Below are positions 17,057-26,316 of a stretch of DNA of 64,000 nucleotides, piece by piece. The translations under genes were made by a program, and so were the position numbers. Numbering within the stretch: the first letter of the stretch is position 1; each line of letters opens with the position of its first letter. The notes below the pieces were generated by a model, which did not search any database, was not told the origin of the DNA, and saw only the letters and a list, made by a program, of their open reading frames with translations. Where the stretch lies: positions 124,001 to 188,000 of the forward strand of contig JAZQBG010000003.1 of NCBI GenBank assembly GCA_045545595.1, read 5' to 3'. The DNA is from SIG205 sp045545595. Its GTDB lineage: Bacteria > Bacillota_I > Bacilli_A > RF39 > UBA660.

Positions 17057-18827
17057 AATTATCTAAGTTTTTTAATAAGGCGTGAAGTTTTTTTGATACT
17101 TCTATTGGTAATATTTCACTTAATTCTTCAACGCTTAGTTCTTTCATTTTCTTCAACGAGCCATATTTTTTTAAGAGTTGTTTTTTTCTAATATTACCTA
17201 TTCCTTCTACATTATCCAATATACTTTCTAGTGATCCTTTACTTCTTATTTGTCTATGGTAATTAATTGTAAAGTTATGAACTTCATCTTGCATTCTAGT
17301 AAGCAAATGAAATACATTACTACTTCTGTCAATATTTATAATATTATAATTACTATCCATTAAATCACTAGTTCTATGTTTATTATTTTTAACTAATCCA
17401 CATATTGGTATATTAAGATTTAATTCATTAATAACTTCTTTAGCGGCAGTTATTTGACTTTTACCACCATCAACTATTATTAAATCAGGCATATTTTTTC
17501 TTTCTTTTAATAGTCTAAAATATCTTCTATATATTACCTCTTTCATTGTATTGAAATCATCATTTTTTTGTTCAGCAATACTAAATTTTCTATATTCATT
17601 TTTATTAGGTTTACCATTTTCAAAGACTACCATACCACTTACATTAAAACTACCAAATATGTTAGAATTATCAAATATTTCTATTCTATTTAATCCATCT
17701 ATATTCAATATATTACCTAGTTCTTCATTAGCTATTATGGTTCTTTCTTCATCTTTTTCTATTAATTGAAATTTCTTTTCTAAAGAAATCTTAGCATTCT
17801 CACTAGCCATATCTAATAACTTCTTCTTCTCACCTTTTTTAGGTACTAATACATTTATATCTAATACATTTTTTAATATTTCTATGTTATCTTCTAAAAT
17901 GTTAGGAACCAAGATTTCTTTTGGTTTTAAATTATCTTTTACATAAAATCTAGATATAAATTCTTCTAGTTCTTCTTCTACTTCACCTACTATTGGATGG
18001 ATATGTGAATCTCTTTCTACAAGTTTACCACCACGTAAGAAGAACACTTGAAAAGATATATAACCTTTATCAACATAATAACCAAATATATCCCTATCAA
18101 TATTATCATGTAAATCAACTTTTTGTTTAACCAGAGTTATATTAATATAATCTATTAGTTCTTTTAATTCTTTAGCCTTCTCAAAGTTTAATACCTCACT
18201 TGCACTTTCCATATCTTCTTTTATTTTATTTATAACTTTATCATAATTACCATTTAAGAAATATATTATTTCATTTACAATTTTATCAACAGTTTCTGTG
18301 GATATGTTTTTTTCACAATATCCCAAACATTCATGTATATGATAATATAAACAAACTTCTTTGGGCATTGTCGCACATTTTCTCAATGGATAAATTCTAT
18401 TTAATAAATTAACAGTTTTACGTGCTGCATAAACATTTGGATATGGTCCATATATTCTTTTATGTTTATGTTTTTTAAGATTTATATTTCTAACTACTAG
18501 TAATCTAGGATATTTTTCATTTGTAAGTTCTATATATGGGTATGTTTTATCATCTCTAAGTAATATATTATATTTGGGATCATATTTTTTGATTAAGTTT
18601 AATTCTAATACTAATGCTTCAGTTTCAGAGTTAGTAACTATGTATTCAAAGTCTACTATTTCACTAACTAACTTTTTAGTTTTACCCGTGTGTTCTCTAT
18701 TGAAGTAACTTGATAATCTTCTTTTTAACTTCTTTGCTTTACCAACATATATTATTGTACCTTTTTTATCATGCATTAAATAACATCCTGGAAGTTCTGG
18801 TACTAAGTGTAATTTATCTTTAAGCAT
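17055..18827 (-). CDS. uvrC: Excinuclease ABC subunit C
   Basis: Makes both incisions in nucleotide excision repair. The 590-aa protein has the GIY-YIG nuclease (GCYLMHDKKGTIIYVGKAKKL, ~14-34), a UVR motif (NFEKAKELKELIDYI, near 214), the RNase H-like 5' nuclease (EIFDNSNIFGS and IIVDGGKSQITAAKEV) and C-terminal helix-hairpin-helices (LDNVEGIGNIRKKQLLKKYG). Length is normal. Ribosome binding site GGGTGATG. Confidence 0.97.
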   Translation of the reverse strand: MLKDKLHLVPELPGCYLMHDKKGTIIYVGKAKKLKRRLSSYFNREHTGKTKKLVSEIVDFEYIVTNSETEALVLELNLIKKYDPKYNILLRDDKTYPYIELTNEKYPRLLVVRNINLKKHKHKRIYGPYPNVYAARKTVNLLNRIYPLRKCATMPKEVCLYYHIHECLGYCEKNISTETVDKIVNEIIYFLNGNYDKVINKIKEDMESASEVLNFEKAKELKELIDYINITLVKQKVDLHDNIDRDIFGYYVDKGYISFQVFFLRGGKLVERDSHIHPIVGEVEEELEEFISRFYVKDNLKPKEILVPNILEDNIEILKNVLDINVLVPKKGEKKKLLDMASENAKISLEKKFQLIEKDEERTIIANEELGNILNIDGLNRIEIFDNSNIFGSFNVSGMVVFENGKPNKNEYRKFSIAEQKNDDFNTMKEVIYRRYFRLLKERKNMPDLIIVDGGKSQITAAKEVINELNLNIPICGLVKNNKHRTSDLMDSNYNIINIDRSSNVFHLLTRMQDEVHNFTINYHRQIRSKGSLESILDNVEGIGNIRKKQLLKKYGSLKKMKELSVEELSEILPIEVSKKLHALLKNLDN

Positions 18828-18861
18828 TAAACATCACCCACTTGTTAAAAGTATAACACCT

Positions 18862-20754
18862 TTATCTTGTTTTTTCAAAATTTTCTTTATCAAAATTTCC
18901 ATCGAAATATTTAAAATTCCAGTAATCAAGTCCATCATGTCTATATATGTCTGTCCTTTCTTTGTCTGGTTTATGATAATTTTTACCATTAACTAAAAAT
19001 ATTCCCACTCCTTCTTGTTTTGCTTTTTCAATATCCTGTTCTTTTATAGTATTGATACAATATAGTGCCATTTTTTGTAATCTAGGAATTGATTTATCCA
19101 TATCTGTTGTCTTATTACCCCTTTCCAATATAAGTATTTCGTTATATTTGTGCCCTGTTTGTTGCATTAATTCATCAGGCATCATTAAGGTATATACTCT
19201 ATTTGTGGCATTTTTAGATAATGAATAAGGTTTATATAGTGTAAAAGAATCGAATGGATATGTATGAACTATTTGGTTTGGATTTAAAGAACCAGTATCA
19301 TAAAGATAAGTATCAGAATCTTCTGCACTTCCAAAAACTGTCATACAATCATAGCCAATCAATGAAAATGAATGTCCTGTAGGTAGCATATGACCACGTG
19401 AATTAGTGCCTGTTTTTACTAAAGCAAAAAAATTATTATCTTCAATTGTATAAACATCTATTCCATATTCTTTAGATAATTTTTCATTTCTGTATTGTTT
19501 AATAGATTCAGAAGATAGTGAATATTCTTTTATCGCTTCATTTACAATTTTCCTTGATAATGACATATCATCATAAAACATTTCCATTATATTAAAATTT
19601 TTAAGCAAATTATGTAATTCTATCTTTTCTTCCATTTCTAAATAATCTATATTAGATATTTTATTGTAAAGTTCTATTTTTTCTTCAGATAAATTAATAT
19701 TGCCTGCAAAATAGAAGTTTAATAATTCTCTTAAATCAAGCATAATATTATGATAATTTTCTTCAAAGTGATAATCAATTATATAATTAGATATCATATT
19801 TGAACTTAATTTTTTAAAATATTTTTCAACACCTGCTAATCCCTCATTAGAAAAAATTTCTTTAATATCATTAATAATGTATGAATCAATTTTTTTACAT
19901 AATTCAAAATATTGTTTTTGATTATAACTATACTCATCATCATTATTACTATTAATAATTTTAGAAAAATAATTGTATAATTCATAAAATGGACTAATCA
20001 TATCATAAGATAAAGAATTTAAAATAATTTCTTCTTCTTTTTGTTTAACAAAGTTATTTAACTTAGTAGTATCAGTTATATAAACAGCATCATTAATTAA
20101 TGCTCTTAATTTAAAGATGTCATAATCTTTCCACATCTTATTACATAACTCATCAGTTATCATTAATGGAGATATTTCAATTGCCTCTATTTGTTTATCA
20201 AACATATTCCGACTTTGTATTTCATGATAATATGCTACTTTACCATGGATAATTAACCCTTCAATATTAAGTTTATCGTTTGATAAATCAATATTATATT
20301 TTTCTAATATTTTGTTTATTACAGGAACATTTTGCTTATTTAAAATAGGATATAATAAACTATTAGGATATTTCCAATCATCTAATAATTTTAATTGGTA
20401 TTCAATAGGAAAATAACTAAATAAACTTATAAATGTTTTTTCATTGTTAATAACATCAATAGAATTTAAAATTAAATCATAAGTTTCTTTTGATAAACCA
20501 CTCATACTTGCATAATAAGAACCAATATTTGAATTAAGGAAAATACTTAAAAATCTTTCATTTTTAAATAATTCATTTGCATATTTTGAATATGTTAATA
20601 TATAACAAATTATATCTTCTTTATATCTACAATTGTTTAATAGATTCATATATTCATTATTAAATAATTGTAAAATTTCACCAGTAGTATCATTTTGTAA
20701 AAAATCCATAAATTTTCCCTTATTGAAATCCTCAAATAATTCTTCTTTATTCAT
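18862..20754 (-). CDS. Unknown protein, about 630 aa
   Basis: No family recognised. The N-terminal two thirds (~1-430) look all-helical and acidic, like a helical repeat or solenoid, with no membrane segment. The C-terminal third is of mixed composition, with NSRGHMLPTGHSFSLIGYD, an aromatic-rich YLYDTGSLNPNQIVHTYPFD segment and FLVNGKNYHKPDKERT; the GH-x3-TGHSFS part could be a catalytic pocket. Start placed at the ATG at 20754, preceded by TAGGTGAT. Two extra in-frame codons upstream are unlikely. It is 34 bases upstream of uvrC on the same strand. Confidence 0.75.
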   Translation of the reverse strand: MNKEELFEDFNKGKFMDFLQNDTTGEILQLFNNEYMNLLNNCRYKEDIICYILTYSKYANELFKNERFLSIFLNSNIGSYYASMSGLSKETYDLILNSIDVINNEKTFISLFSYFPIEYQLKLLDDWKYPNSLLYPILNKQNVPVINKILEKYNIDLSNDKLNIEGLIIHGKVAYYHEIQSRNMFDKQIEAIEISPLMITDELCNKMWKDYDIFKLRALINDAVYITDTTKLNNFVKQKEEEIILNSLSYDMISPFYELYNYFSKIINSNNDDEYSYNQKQYFELCKKIDSYIINDIKEIFSNEGLAGVEKYFKKLSSNMISNYIIDYHFEENYHNIMLDLRELLNFYFAGNINLSEEKIELYNKISNIDYLEMEEKIELHNLLKNFNIMEMFYDDMSLSRKIVNEAIKEYSLSSESIKQYRNEKLSKEYGIDVYTIEDNNFFALVKTGTNSRGHMLPTGHSFSLIGYDCMTVFGSAEDSDTYLYDTGSLNPNQIVHTYPFDSFTLYKPYSLSKNATNRVYTLMMPDELMQQTGHKYNEILILERGNKTTDMDKSIPRLQKMALYCINTIKEQDIEKAKQEGVGIFLVNGKNYHKPDKERTDIYRHDGLDYWNFKYFDGNFDKENFEKTR

Positions 20755-20834
20755 TGTTATCACCTACTATAATCTTATCATAACAATTATATTATTTCAA
20801 ATTAATCATTAGAAAATATAATAAACATAATACC

Positions 20835-21704
20835 TTATAAATTTAATATTTTTATTAATATTTCTAAATATTTATCATCACTAAATTCATTAATTGCAAA
20901 ACATCTCTTACCTAAGTCTTTAAATGATGCTCCACATGAATATAATTTATTTCTATCTAATATTATAAATCTATCATGAAATGAATTGTTGTTTATAAAA
21001 GTTACATTATTATATTGTTTCTCATACTTTTTCTTTAATGTTTCATCTATATTTTTAGACACTATTATTACTTTTTTGTCTAATTTCTTTAATATATCCA
21101 AAAGCTCTTTACCAGCATAATTATCTATTATAATTATTTCTTCTTTAACACTATTAAAAATATCTAAAAGTAGTGAATACGCATCGTATAACTCTCTTTC
21201 GAAAAATATTTTATTTATTTGCTCTTTTTCTTTAAATTTATCAAATGTTTCTTCTAACTTTAATAATCTATTTTCATGATTAAGCAATATTTCGTTGTTT
21301 GATATAGTATTTGCAAAATATTTTCTCATTTTAACAAATGCATCTATAATTTGAATATTTACTTTTACAGCAATATCACTTTTAAGTAATCCTGATAGCA
21401 TCATTATACCCTGCTCAGTTAAAACGTATGGTAAATATTTAACATTATAACCTCTTAGGTTATTACTTTTGTTCAAGGTCACAAATTGTGACCTTGAAGA
21501 TAACTTGTCTATTTCTTCATTAGTTAATTGAAAGCAAAATGTATCTGGAAATCTATTTATATTTCTTTTGATAGTTTGATTTAAGACTTTTGTTTCAACT
21601 TGATAAAGCTTAGCTACATCTGATGATAACATTACTTGTACACCTCTTATTTCATAAATCATATCTTCAATTAATATTTGATCTTTTTCTGTTATTTCAT
21701 TCAT
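20835..21704 (-). CDS. ORF6N-domain protein with C-terminal PLD-like domain
   Basis: A 289-aa protein. Residues ~5-100 form the ORF6N domain seen in phage antirepressor-like proteins (MIYEIRGVQVMLSSDVAKLY, RFPDTFCFQLTNEE, YVLTEQGIMMLSGLLKSD). A short coiled coil follows (ENRLLKLEETFDKFKEKEQI). Residues ~165-289 resemble a phospholipase D-like fold with FHDRFIILDRNKLYSCGASF, an HxR variant of the HKD motif; a single such motif could work as a dimer. Ribosome binding site AGAAGGAGG. Its leader is a structured RNA with its own terminator (21726-21850), and a diverged second copy lies at 22887-23735. Role unknown. Confidence 0.8.
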   Translation of the reverse strand: MNEITEKDQILIEDMIYEIRGVQVMLSSDVAKLYQVETKVLNQTIKRNINRFPDTFCFQLTNEEIDKLSSRSQFVTLNKSNNLRGYNVKYLPYVLTEQGIMMLSGLLKSDIAVKVNIQIIDAFVKMRKYFANTISNNEILLNHENRLLKLEETFDKFKEKEQINKIFFERELYDAYSLLLDIFNSVKEEIIIIDNYAGKELLDILKKLDKKVIIVSKNIDETLKKKYEKQYNNVTFINNNSFHDRFIILDRNKLYSCGASFKDLGKRCFAINEFSDDKYLEILIKILNL

Positions 21705-21725
21705 TATATTTCCTCCTTCTAAAAC

Positions 21726-21850
21726 AATAAAAAAGAAGACACTTATTCTATAAATAAGTATCTCCGCATCATATATATTTCTATTTTGCCTCTAGAAATA
21801 TACCCTATCGATTAAATTGTCATATAAATATCAGGCAAACTATTTAATAT
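21726..21850 (-). ncRNA. Structured leader RNA or small RNA, copy 1
   Basis: Reading the minus strand from a start near 21850: stem P1 ATTAAAT/ATTTAAT (21842-21848 with 21811-21817); stem P2 of 10 perfect pairs (21793-21802 with 21774-21783) with a 9-base loop GAGGCAAAA; and a terminator stem (21737-21763) followed by a T-rich tract. The P2 loop bases AGGCAAA (21785-21791) are exactly complementary to TTTGCCT (21833-21839) inside the P1 loop, so a 7-bp loop-loop contact can form. The second copy keeps every one of these elements. It could be an attenuator/riboswitch for the ORF6N gene or a separate small RNA. No known RNA family is recognised. Confidence 0.55.
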
Positions 21851-21856
21851 ATATTA

Positions 21857-21885
21857 ATTATACATAAATCATATGTTTGTTACAA
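21857..21885 (-). promoter_or_regulatory. Promoter of structured RNA/ORF6N gene, copy 1
   Basis: TTGTAA (21880-21885) and TATAAT (21857-21862) with 17 bp between them. The same boxes and spacing recur in copy 2. Confidence 0.65.
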
Positions 21886-21910
21886 TGTTTTTTTATAAGT
21901 AATGTATATT

Positions 21911-22831
21911 TTATCCCATTACCTGGCCACCATTATTATGTATTACTTGACCTGTTACATAACTAGAATCATCACTAGCTAAAAATACAAATGTAGGAGC
22001 TAATTCATATGGCATAGCACCTCTTGCCATAGCTGCATCACTACCTAGAGATGGTATTTTCTCTTTTACCCAACAAGCAGGTTGAAGTGGTGTCCAAAAG
22101 AAACCAGGCGCAATGGCATTTACTCTTATATTTTTTAAAGCAAGATTTCTAGCAAGAGACCTAGTAAACCCTACTATCGCACCTTTTGTTGTAACATAAT
22201 CAATTAATTGTGGTTCTCCATAAAAAGTTGTTACTGATGATAAATTTATTATTGAAGCTCCACTTTTTAAATGTGGTAAAACTTCTCTAGTTAAATAAAA
22301 CATACCATATACATTTACTTTCATAGTTCTATCAAATTGTTCGTCTGATATACATTCTAAAGTATCTTGTTGATATTGTACTCCCGCATTATTAACAAGT
22401 ATATCTATTTTACCAAATCTTTGAAGTGTAAAATCTACGATATGTTTACAGAAGTTTCTATCACTAATATCTCCTGATAATAATTCACATTCTCCGCCAA
22501 GCATTTCAATATATTCTTTTGTTTCCTTTGCATCTATATGTTCATCATAATAAGGAATTACTACTTTTGCCCCTTCTTTTACAAAAGCAACAGCTGCTGC
22601 CCTACCAAGACCACTATCTGCTCCTGTTATAATTGCAACTTTATCCTTTAATTTATCACTGCCTATATAATTAGGATTATCAAATATAGGTCTTGGAGTC
22701 ATTAAATACTCCATTCCTGGTTGTTTCCTTTGTTCCTGCTCTGGGGCAAGTATCTCATATTTTAAACTCTTTATACCAGTATTACCATAATAGTTATAAC
22801 ACTGATTCCCAAAACTATAATCACAATTCAT
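21911..22831 (-). CDS. SDR family NAD(P)-dependent oxidoreductase
   Basis: A 306-aa short-chain dehydrogenase of the YhxC/YdaD-like group with an N-terminal extension of about 45 residues (EQEQRKQPGMEYLMTPRPIF). The cofactor motif TGADSGLGRAAA, the NNAG structural motif, the catalytic Ser (INLSSVT) and the Y-x3-K pair (DYVTTKGA) are all present, as is the C-terminal YVTGQVIHNNGG. The substrate cannot be inferred. The gene sits between two direct copies of the RNA/ORF6N module. Confidence 0.93.
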   Translation of the reverse strand: MNCDYSFGNQCYNYYGNTGIKSLKYEILAPEQEQRKQPGMEYLMTPRPIFDNPNYIGSDKLKDKVAIITGADSGLGRAAAVAFVKEGAKVVIPYYDEHIDAKETKEYIEMLGGECELLSGDISDRNFCKHIVDFTLQRFGKIDILVNNAGVQYQQDTLECISDEQFDRTMKVNVYGMFYLTREVLPHLKSGASIINLSSVTTFYGEPQLIDYVTTKGAIVGFTRSLARNLALKNIRVNAIAPGFFWTPLQPACWVKEKIPSLGSDAAMARGAMPYELAPTFVFLASDDSSYVTGQVIHNNGGQVMG

Positions 22832-22886
22832 AAAATCACCTATATTTAGTTTATGTAATTTGTAAATATGTGTGTTATTGTTTTAT

Positions 22887-23735
22887 TTATATATTTAGTA
22901 TTTTTAATAACATATTTAAATATTCTTTATCATTAAATTTATTGATTGCAATACACTTTTTACCTAAGTCTTTAAATGATGCTCCACATGAATAAAATTT
23001 ATTTCTATCTAAGATTATAAATCTATCATGAAATGAACTATTATTAATAAACTTAATATTTTCATACTGACTTTCATATTTTTTCTTTAATATTTCATCT
23101 ATATTTTTAAATACTATTATTATTTTCTTATCAATTTTCTTTAATATATCCAAAAGTTCTTTACCAGCATAATTATCTATTATAATTATTTCTTCTTTAA
23201 CACCATTAAAAATATCTATTAACAATGAATAAGAATCATAGAAATCTCCTTCAAAGAATAAATAATCTTTAACTATGTCTTTAGGATTAAACTTATCAAA
23301 CAATTCATTTATTCTCTTTGTATTATCATCTACTTTTTTCTCTAAAAACATGAATTTATGTGGTAAAAAAATCCTTGTTATAATTTATATAATGTCTCAT
23401 TTTTATAAAAGTATCCATAATTGCAATTGAAACTTTTGTGGCAACTGTAGATTTTAATATTGTTGCAAGCATATATAAACCTTGTTCTGTAAAAACTGTA
23501 TGTCCTTTTCTTGAACCCCCTTTTGAAGTCGAAAATTTCGACTTCAAAAAAATATATTCTTCTTCTGTAATTCTAAAACTAAATCTTTCTGGAAACTTAT
23601 CAGGATTGTTCTTTACTGCTTCATTTACCCCTTTAATAATTTCGCTATATCAGAATCCAACATTACTTGTACTCCCCTTATTTCATAAATCATATCTTCA
23701 ATTAATATTTGTTCTTTTTCTATTATTTCATTCAT
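22887..23735 (-). pseudogene. Broken second copy of the ORF6N/PLD-like gene
   Basis: The gene starts normally at 23735 (MNEIIEKEQILIEDMIYEIR, nearly identical to copy 1) but reaches a stop at 23625 after 36 codons. A small deletion has shifted the frame inside the DNA-binding segment. The next frame carries the rest of ORF6N (AVKNNPDKFPERFSFRITEE, VFTEQGLYMLATILKSTVAT) and stops at 23356. The PLD-like part continues in a third frame to 22887; removing one A from the run at 23365-23371 rejoins these last two. The C-terminal domain is about three quarters identical to copy 1, while the middle has diverged more. Confidence 0.8.
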
Positions 23736-23760
23736 ATTAAATCCTCCTTTTTAAAATAAT

Positions 23761-23881
23761 AAAAAAAGAGACACTTATCCTAAAATAAGTATCTCCACAT
23801 CATATATATTTCTATTTTGCCTCTAAAAATATATCCTATCGATTAAATTGTCATATAAATATCAGGCAAACTATTTAATAC
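23761..23881 (-). ncRNA. Structured leader RNA or small RNA, copy 2
   Basis: Close to 90% identical to copy 1 over ~150 bases including the promoter. P1 is 23873-23879 with 23842-23848. P2 is 23824-23833 with 23805-23814, and one C-G pair of copy 1 has become a G-U pair here, so the stem is kept. The complementary loops TTTGCCT (23864-23870) and AGGCAAA (23816-23822) are unchanged. The terminator stem is 23769-23794. The RNA has stayed intact although the downstream gene is broken. Confidence 0.55.
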
Positions 23882-23887
23882 ATATTT

Positions 23888-23916
23888 ATTATACATAAGG
23901 AATATGTTTATTACAA
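23888..23916 (-). promoter_or_regulatory. Promoter of structured RNA, copy 2
   Basis: TTGTAA (23911-23916), 17-bp spacer, TATAAT (23888-23893), as in copy 1. Confidence 0.65.
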
Positions 23917-23932
23917 TATTTTTTTCATAAGA

Positions 23933-23956
23933 AAAGACTAGATTTCTCTAGCCTTT
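23933..23956 (-). terminator. Possible terminator downstream of the GNAT gene
   Basis: A 10-bp hairpin with a GAAA tetraloop on the minus strand, followed by TTTTCTT. It lies about 110 bases after the GNAT stop codon and just upstream of RNA copy 2. Confidence 0.45.
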
Positions 23957-24063
23957 AAGTTTTATTAATTTTTTTTAACATAAGTATATGAGAGTGTTTA
24001 ATTTATGAAGAAATTTAATAAAATATTAGTTACATGTCCAAAATATCTTTGTATTTTATATTT

Positions 24064-24546
24064 TTACAATTTTTTGATATCTATTAATCCTCTAGTATGA
24101 TACCCTTGTTTTCTATAAAAATTAATTGCTAATTCATTGTACGCAAATACATCAATAACAACATATTCACAATTAATGCTTTTAAAATATTCTTCCATTT
24201 TTTGCATTAACTGTTGCCCAATTCCATTACTTCTAACATTTTTTGAGATTATTAATTCTGTTATTTCTCCTCGTTTCGGACATTTATAATCTAAATAATC
24301 ATATTCATCATAAGTACCAACTATCCCCATAATTAATCCCACAGCTTTGTCATTTTCAACAGCTAGAAAACATTTTCCGTTATTTTCTTTTACTTCTTCC
24401 AAATCTAATACAGCCATTTTATCACGATACTCTGGATGTAATTGATCTAACTCATCCTTATCTATAGTCAAAATATATTCTTCTAATTCAACAAGCAAGT
24501 CTTTTACATCTTCTAAATATTTTTCGTCATATTCAATTATTTTCAT
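24064..24546 (-). CDS. GNAT family N-acetyltransferase
   Basis: A 160-aa acetyl-CoA-dependent acetyltransferase. It shows RGEITELIISKNVRSNGIGQQLMQKMEEYF, with the acetyl-CoA pyrophosphate loop V-R-x-x-G-I-G, and the C-terminal ELAINFYRKQGY motif. The substrate is unknown. Its likely -10 box TATAAT lies between its start and the recombinase terminator, so its promoter region touches the left end of the conjugative element. Confidence 0.88.
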   Translation of the reverse strand: MKIIEYDEKYLEDVKDLLVELEEYILTIDKDELDQLHPEYRDKMAVLDLEEVKENNGKCFLAVENDKAVGLIMGIVGTYDEYDYLDYKCPKRGEITELIISKNVRSNGIGQQLMQKMEEYFKSINCEYVVIDVFAYNELAINFYRKQGYHTRGLIDIKKL

Positions 24547-24572
24547 TACATCACCTTATATCAATTATACCA

Positions 24573-24605
24573 TAAAAAAGACCAAGATTTTCAAAACCTC
24601 AGTCT
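24573..24605 (-). terminator. Terminator of the recombinase gene
   Basis: A 12-13-bp stem with G-U pairs (24579-24605) is followed by TTTTTT on the minus strand. Confidence 0.75.
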
Positions 24606-24627
24606 AATTTTGTATTATTGATTTTCC

Positions 24628-26298
24628 TTAACAGCAGCTTGTGCCACAGTCAAACTCGGGTAGCAATTTACCATTTATAAATAAATTGCTACTAGATGAG
24701 TTACTGCGTCCTTTTATATCTACTTCTATTATATCATTAATATAATTTAATTTCCATACAAATCCTTCATTTAAAACAGTTATTTTATCAACAAAAGATT
24801 CAACTATTTCATCTGAAACATTTGCATCATCCCAATTTAATATTTTCTTTATACAATTCTTTAATTTTTTTATTCTATCTAGCAAAGTTTCTTTTGGAAT
24901 ATTTCTTTTTTGTTCTAATTCTTCATTTTCTTTTTTTAATTTCGTAATAACATCCTCTATTTCGGTTTTCTTTTTAATATACTCTTCTTTTTTTATCATA
25001 TCTCCGCTCAAATACATCTCTAATAGTTTTTCTGCTTTTCTATTATTACTTTCAATTTTGTTTAAATTACTTTTGATAATGTTATCAATTTCATTATTAT
25101 GATCTTCTTCTTTTATATTTTCATCTATCATTTTATTTGCCATATCAATTATAGATTCTTTATCTTCCCAAATCATATTAAACAATACATTAGCTGTTAA
25201 ATTTAATTTCCATTCTTGAACAATCGGTGTATCGCATGCACCATCTATTTCAAGTCCTCGCTTTTGTCTTGCTCTAGCTGTTCCCATATTTTTTTGTTTA
25301 TAACACTGATAACAAAAAGTTGTCTCATCATTCTTTTTGTGATAAATTCTTTTATTATATGTGGATCCACAATTACAAATAAGTTTTTTACTCCAAACAC
25401 TCTTTGGATTTCCATATCCTGCTTTTTTCTTTTCTGGGATATGAGCAGAACGAACTTTAAACAATTCTTGAACCCTTTGAAAATCTTCTTTAGATATAAG
25501 AGGTTGATGTCTTCCTTCTACAATTACTTGCTCTACATCGCCTTTGTTAATAATTGCCTTTTGTTCTAAAAAATCAGGTACAAAACTTTTTCTATATACA
25601 ATAGTTCCGCAATAGAACGGATTTTTTAATATTCTAGTTATATATGACGCACTCCAATTTTTTAATCCAGTTGATGTTAAACAGCCTCTTTTTTCTAGTT
25701 CATATTTTATTGCTGTTGAACCCATACCATCTAAAAAAGACGAAAAAATAAATCTTACTATTTCTGCTTGTTCTTCATTTACGATCATATCCTTGCCAAC
25801 TTTATCATAGCCTAACACATTACCTGTACCATAAAACACACCGTTTTCAAAAGAAATTTTTTGACCTGCTTTAACTCTTTGAGAAGTCTTTTTACTTTCA
25901 TTTTGAGCTAGTGTAGCCATAATAGTTAATTTCAATTCACCATCTTCATCATTAAAAGTCCAAATATTATCTTCAGTAAAATACACTTCAACTCCAAGTT
26001 TTTTTAAATTTCTTGTTTCTTGAAGTGTATCTACTGTATTTCTTGCGAATCGAGAAACCTCACGAGTGATAATTAAATCAAAACATCCATTTTTCGCATC
26101 TTCCATCATTCTTAAAAAATTTTTTCTTTTTTTGATAGATGTTCCAGTAATCCCTTCATCTATATATCTATCATAAAGTTCCCAATCTGGATGTTTTGCT
26201 AATATATCATCATAATATTGGACTTGGTTTTCTAGTGCTGAAAGTTGTGCTTCATGTTCAGTTGATACCCTTGCATATATAGCAACAATTCTTCGCAT
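24628..26298 (-). CDS. Large serine recombinase (integrase of the ICE)
   Basis: A 556-aa site-specific recombinase of the TndX/TnpX type. The resolvase catalytic domain starts RRIVAIYARVSTE, with the nucleophile S12, and has the TREVSRFARN motif. The recombinase domain (~160-270) has YYxxILKNPFYCGTIVYRK-like features (RILKNPFYCGTIVYRK). A zinc ribbon (CNCGSTYNK, FCYQCYKQK) and a long coiled coil (~385-470) follow, and the protein ends in FDCGTSCC. The start is the ATG at 26298 after AAGGAGGGG; upstream codons to 26328 have no ribosome binding site and run into a palindrome. It should integrate and excise the element. Confidence 0.96.
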   Translation of the reverse strand: MRRIVAIYARVSTEHEAQLSALENQVQYYDDILAKHPDWELYDRYIDEGITGTSIKKRKNFLRMMEDAKNGCFDLIITREVSRFARNTVDTLQETRNLKKLGVEVYFTEDNIWTFNDEDGELKLTIMATLAQNESKKTSQRVKAGQKISFENGVFYGTGNVLGYDKVGKDMIVNEEQAEIVRFIFSSFLDGMGSTAIKYELEKRGCLTSTGLKNWSASYITRILKNPFYCGTIVYRKSFVPDFLEQKAIINKGDVEQVIVEGRHQPLISKEDFQRVQELFKVRSAHIPEKKKAGYGNPKSVWSKKLICNCGSTYNKRIYHKKNDETTFCYQCYKQKNMGTARARQKRGLEIDGACDTPIVQEWKLNLTANVLFNMIWEDKESIIDMANKMIDENIKEEDHNNEIDNIIKSNLNKIESNNRKAEKLLEMYLSGDMIKKEEYIKKKTEIEDVITKLKKENEELEQKRNIPKETLLDRIKKLKNCIKKILNWDDANVSDEIVESFVDKITVLNEGFVWKLNYINDIIEVDIKGRSNSSSSNLFINGKLLPEFDCGTSCC

Positions 26299-26316
26299 TA
26301 TTAACCCCTCCTTGTT

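Noticed and set aside
24004..24100. Short plus-strand frame starting at the ATG near 24004
   Set aside because: No ribosome binding site, and it runs into the GNAT gene on the opposite strand.
24547..24700. Exact attachment site of the ICE
   Set aside because: Only one end is in the window, and large serine recombinases use very short core repeats, so no site can be proven here.
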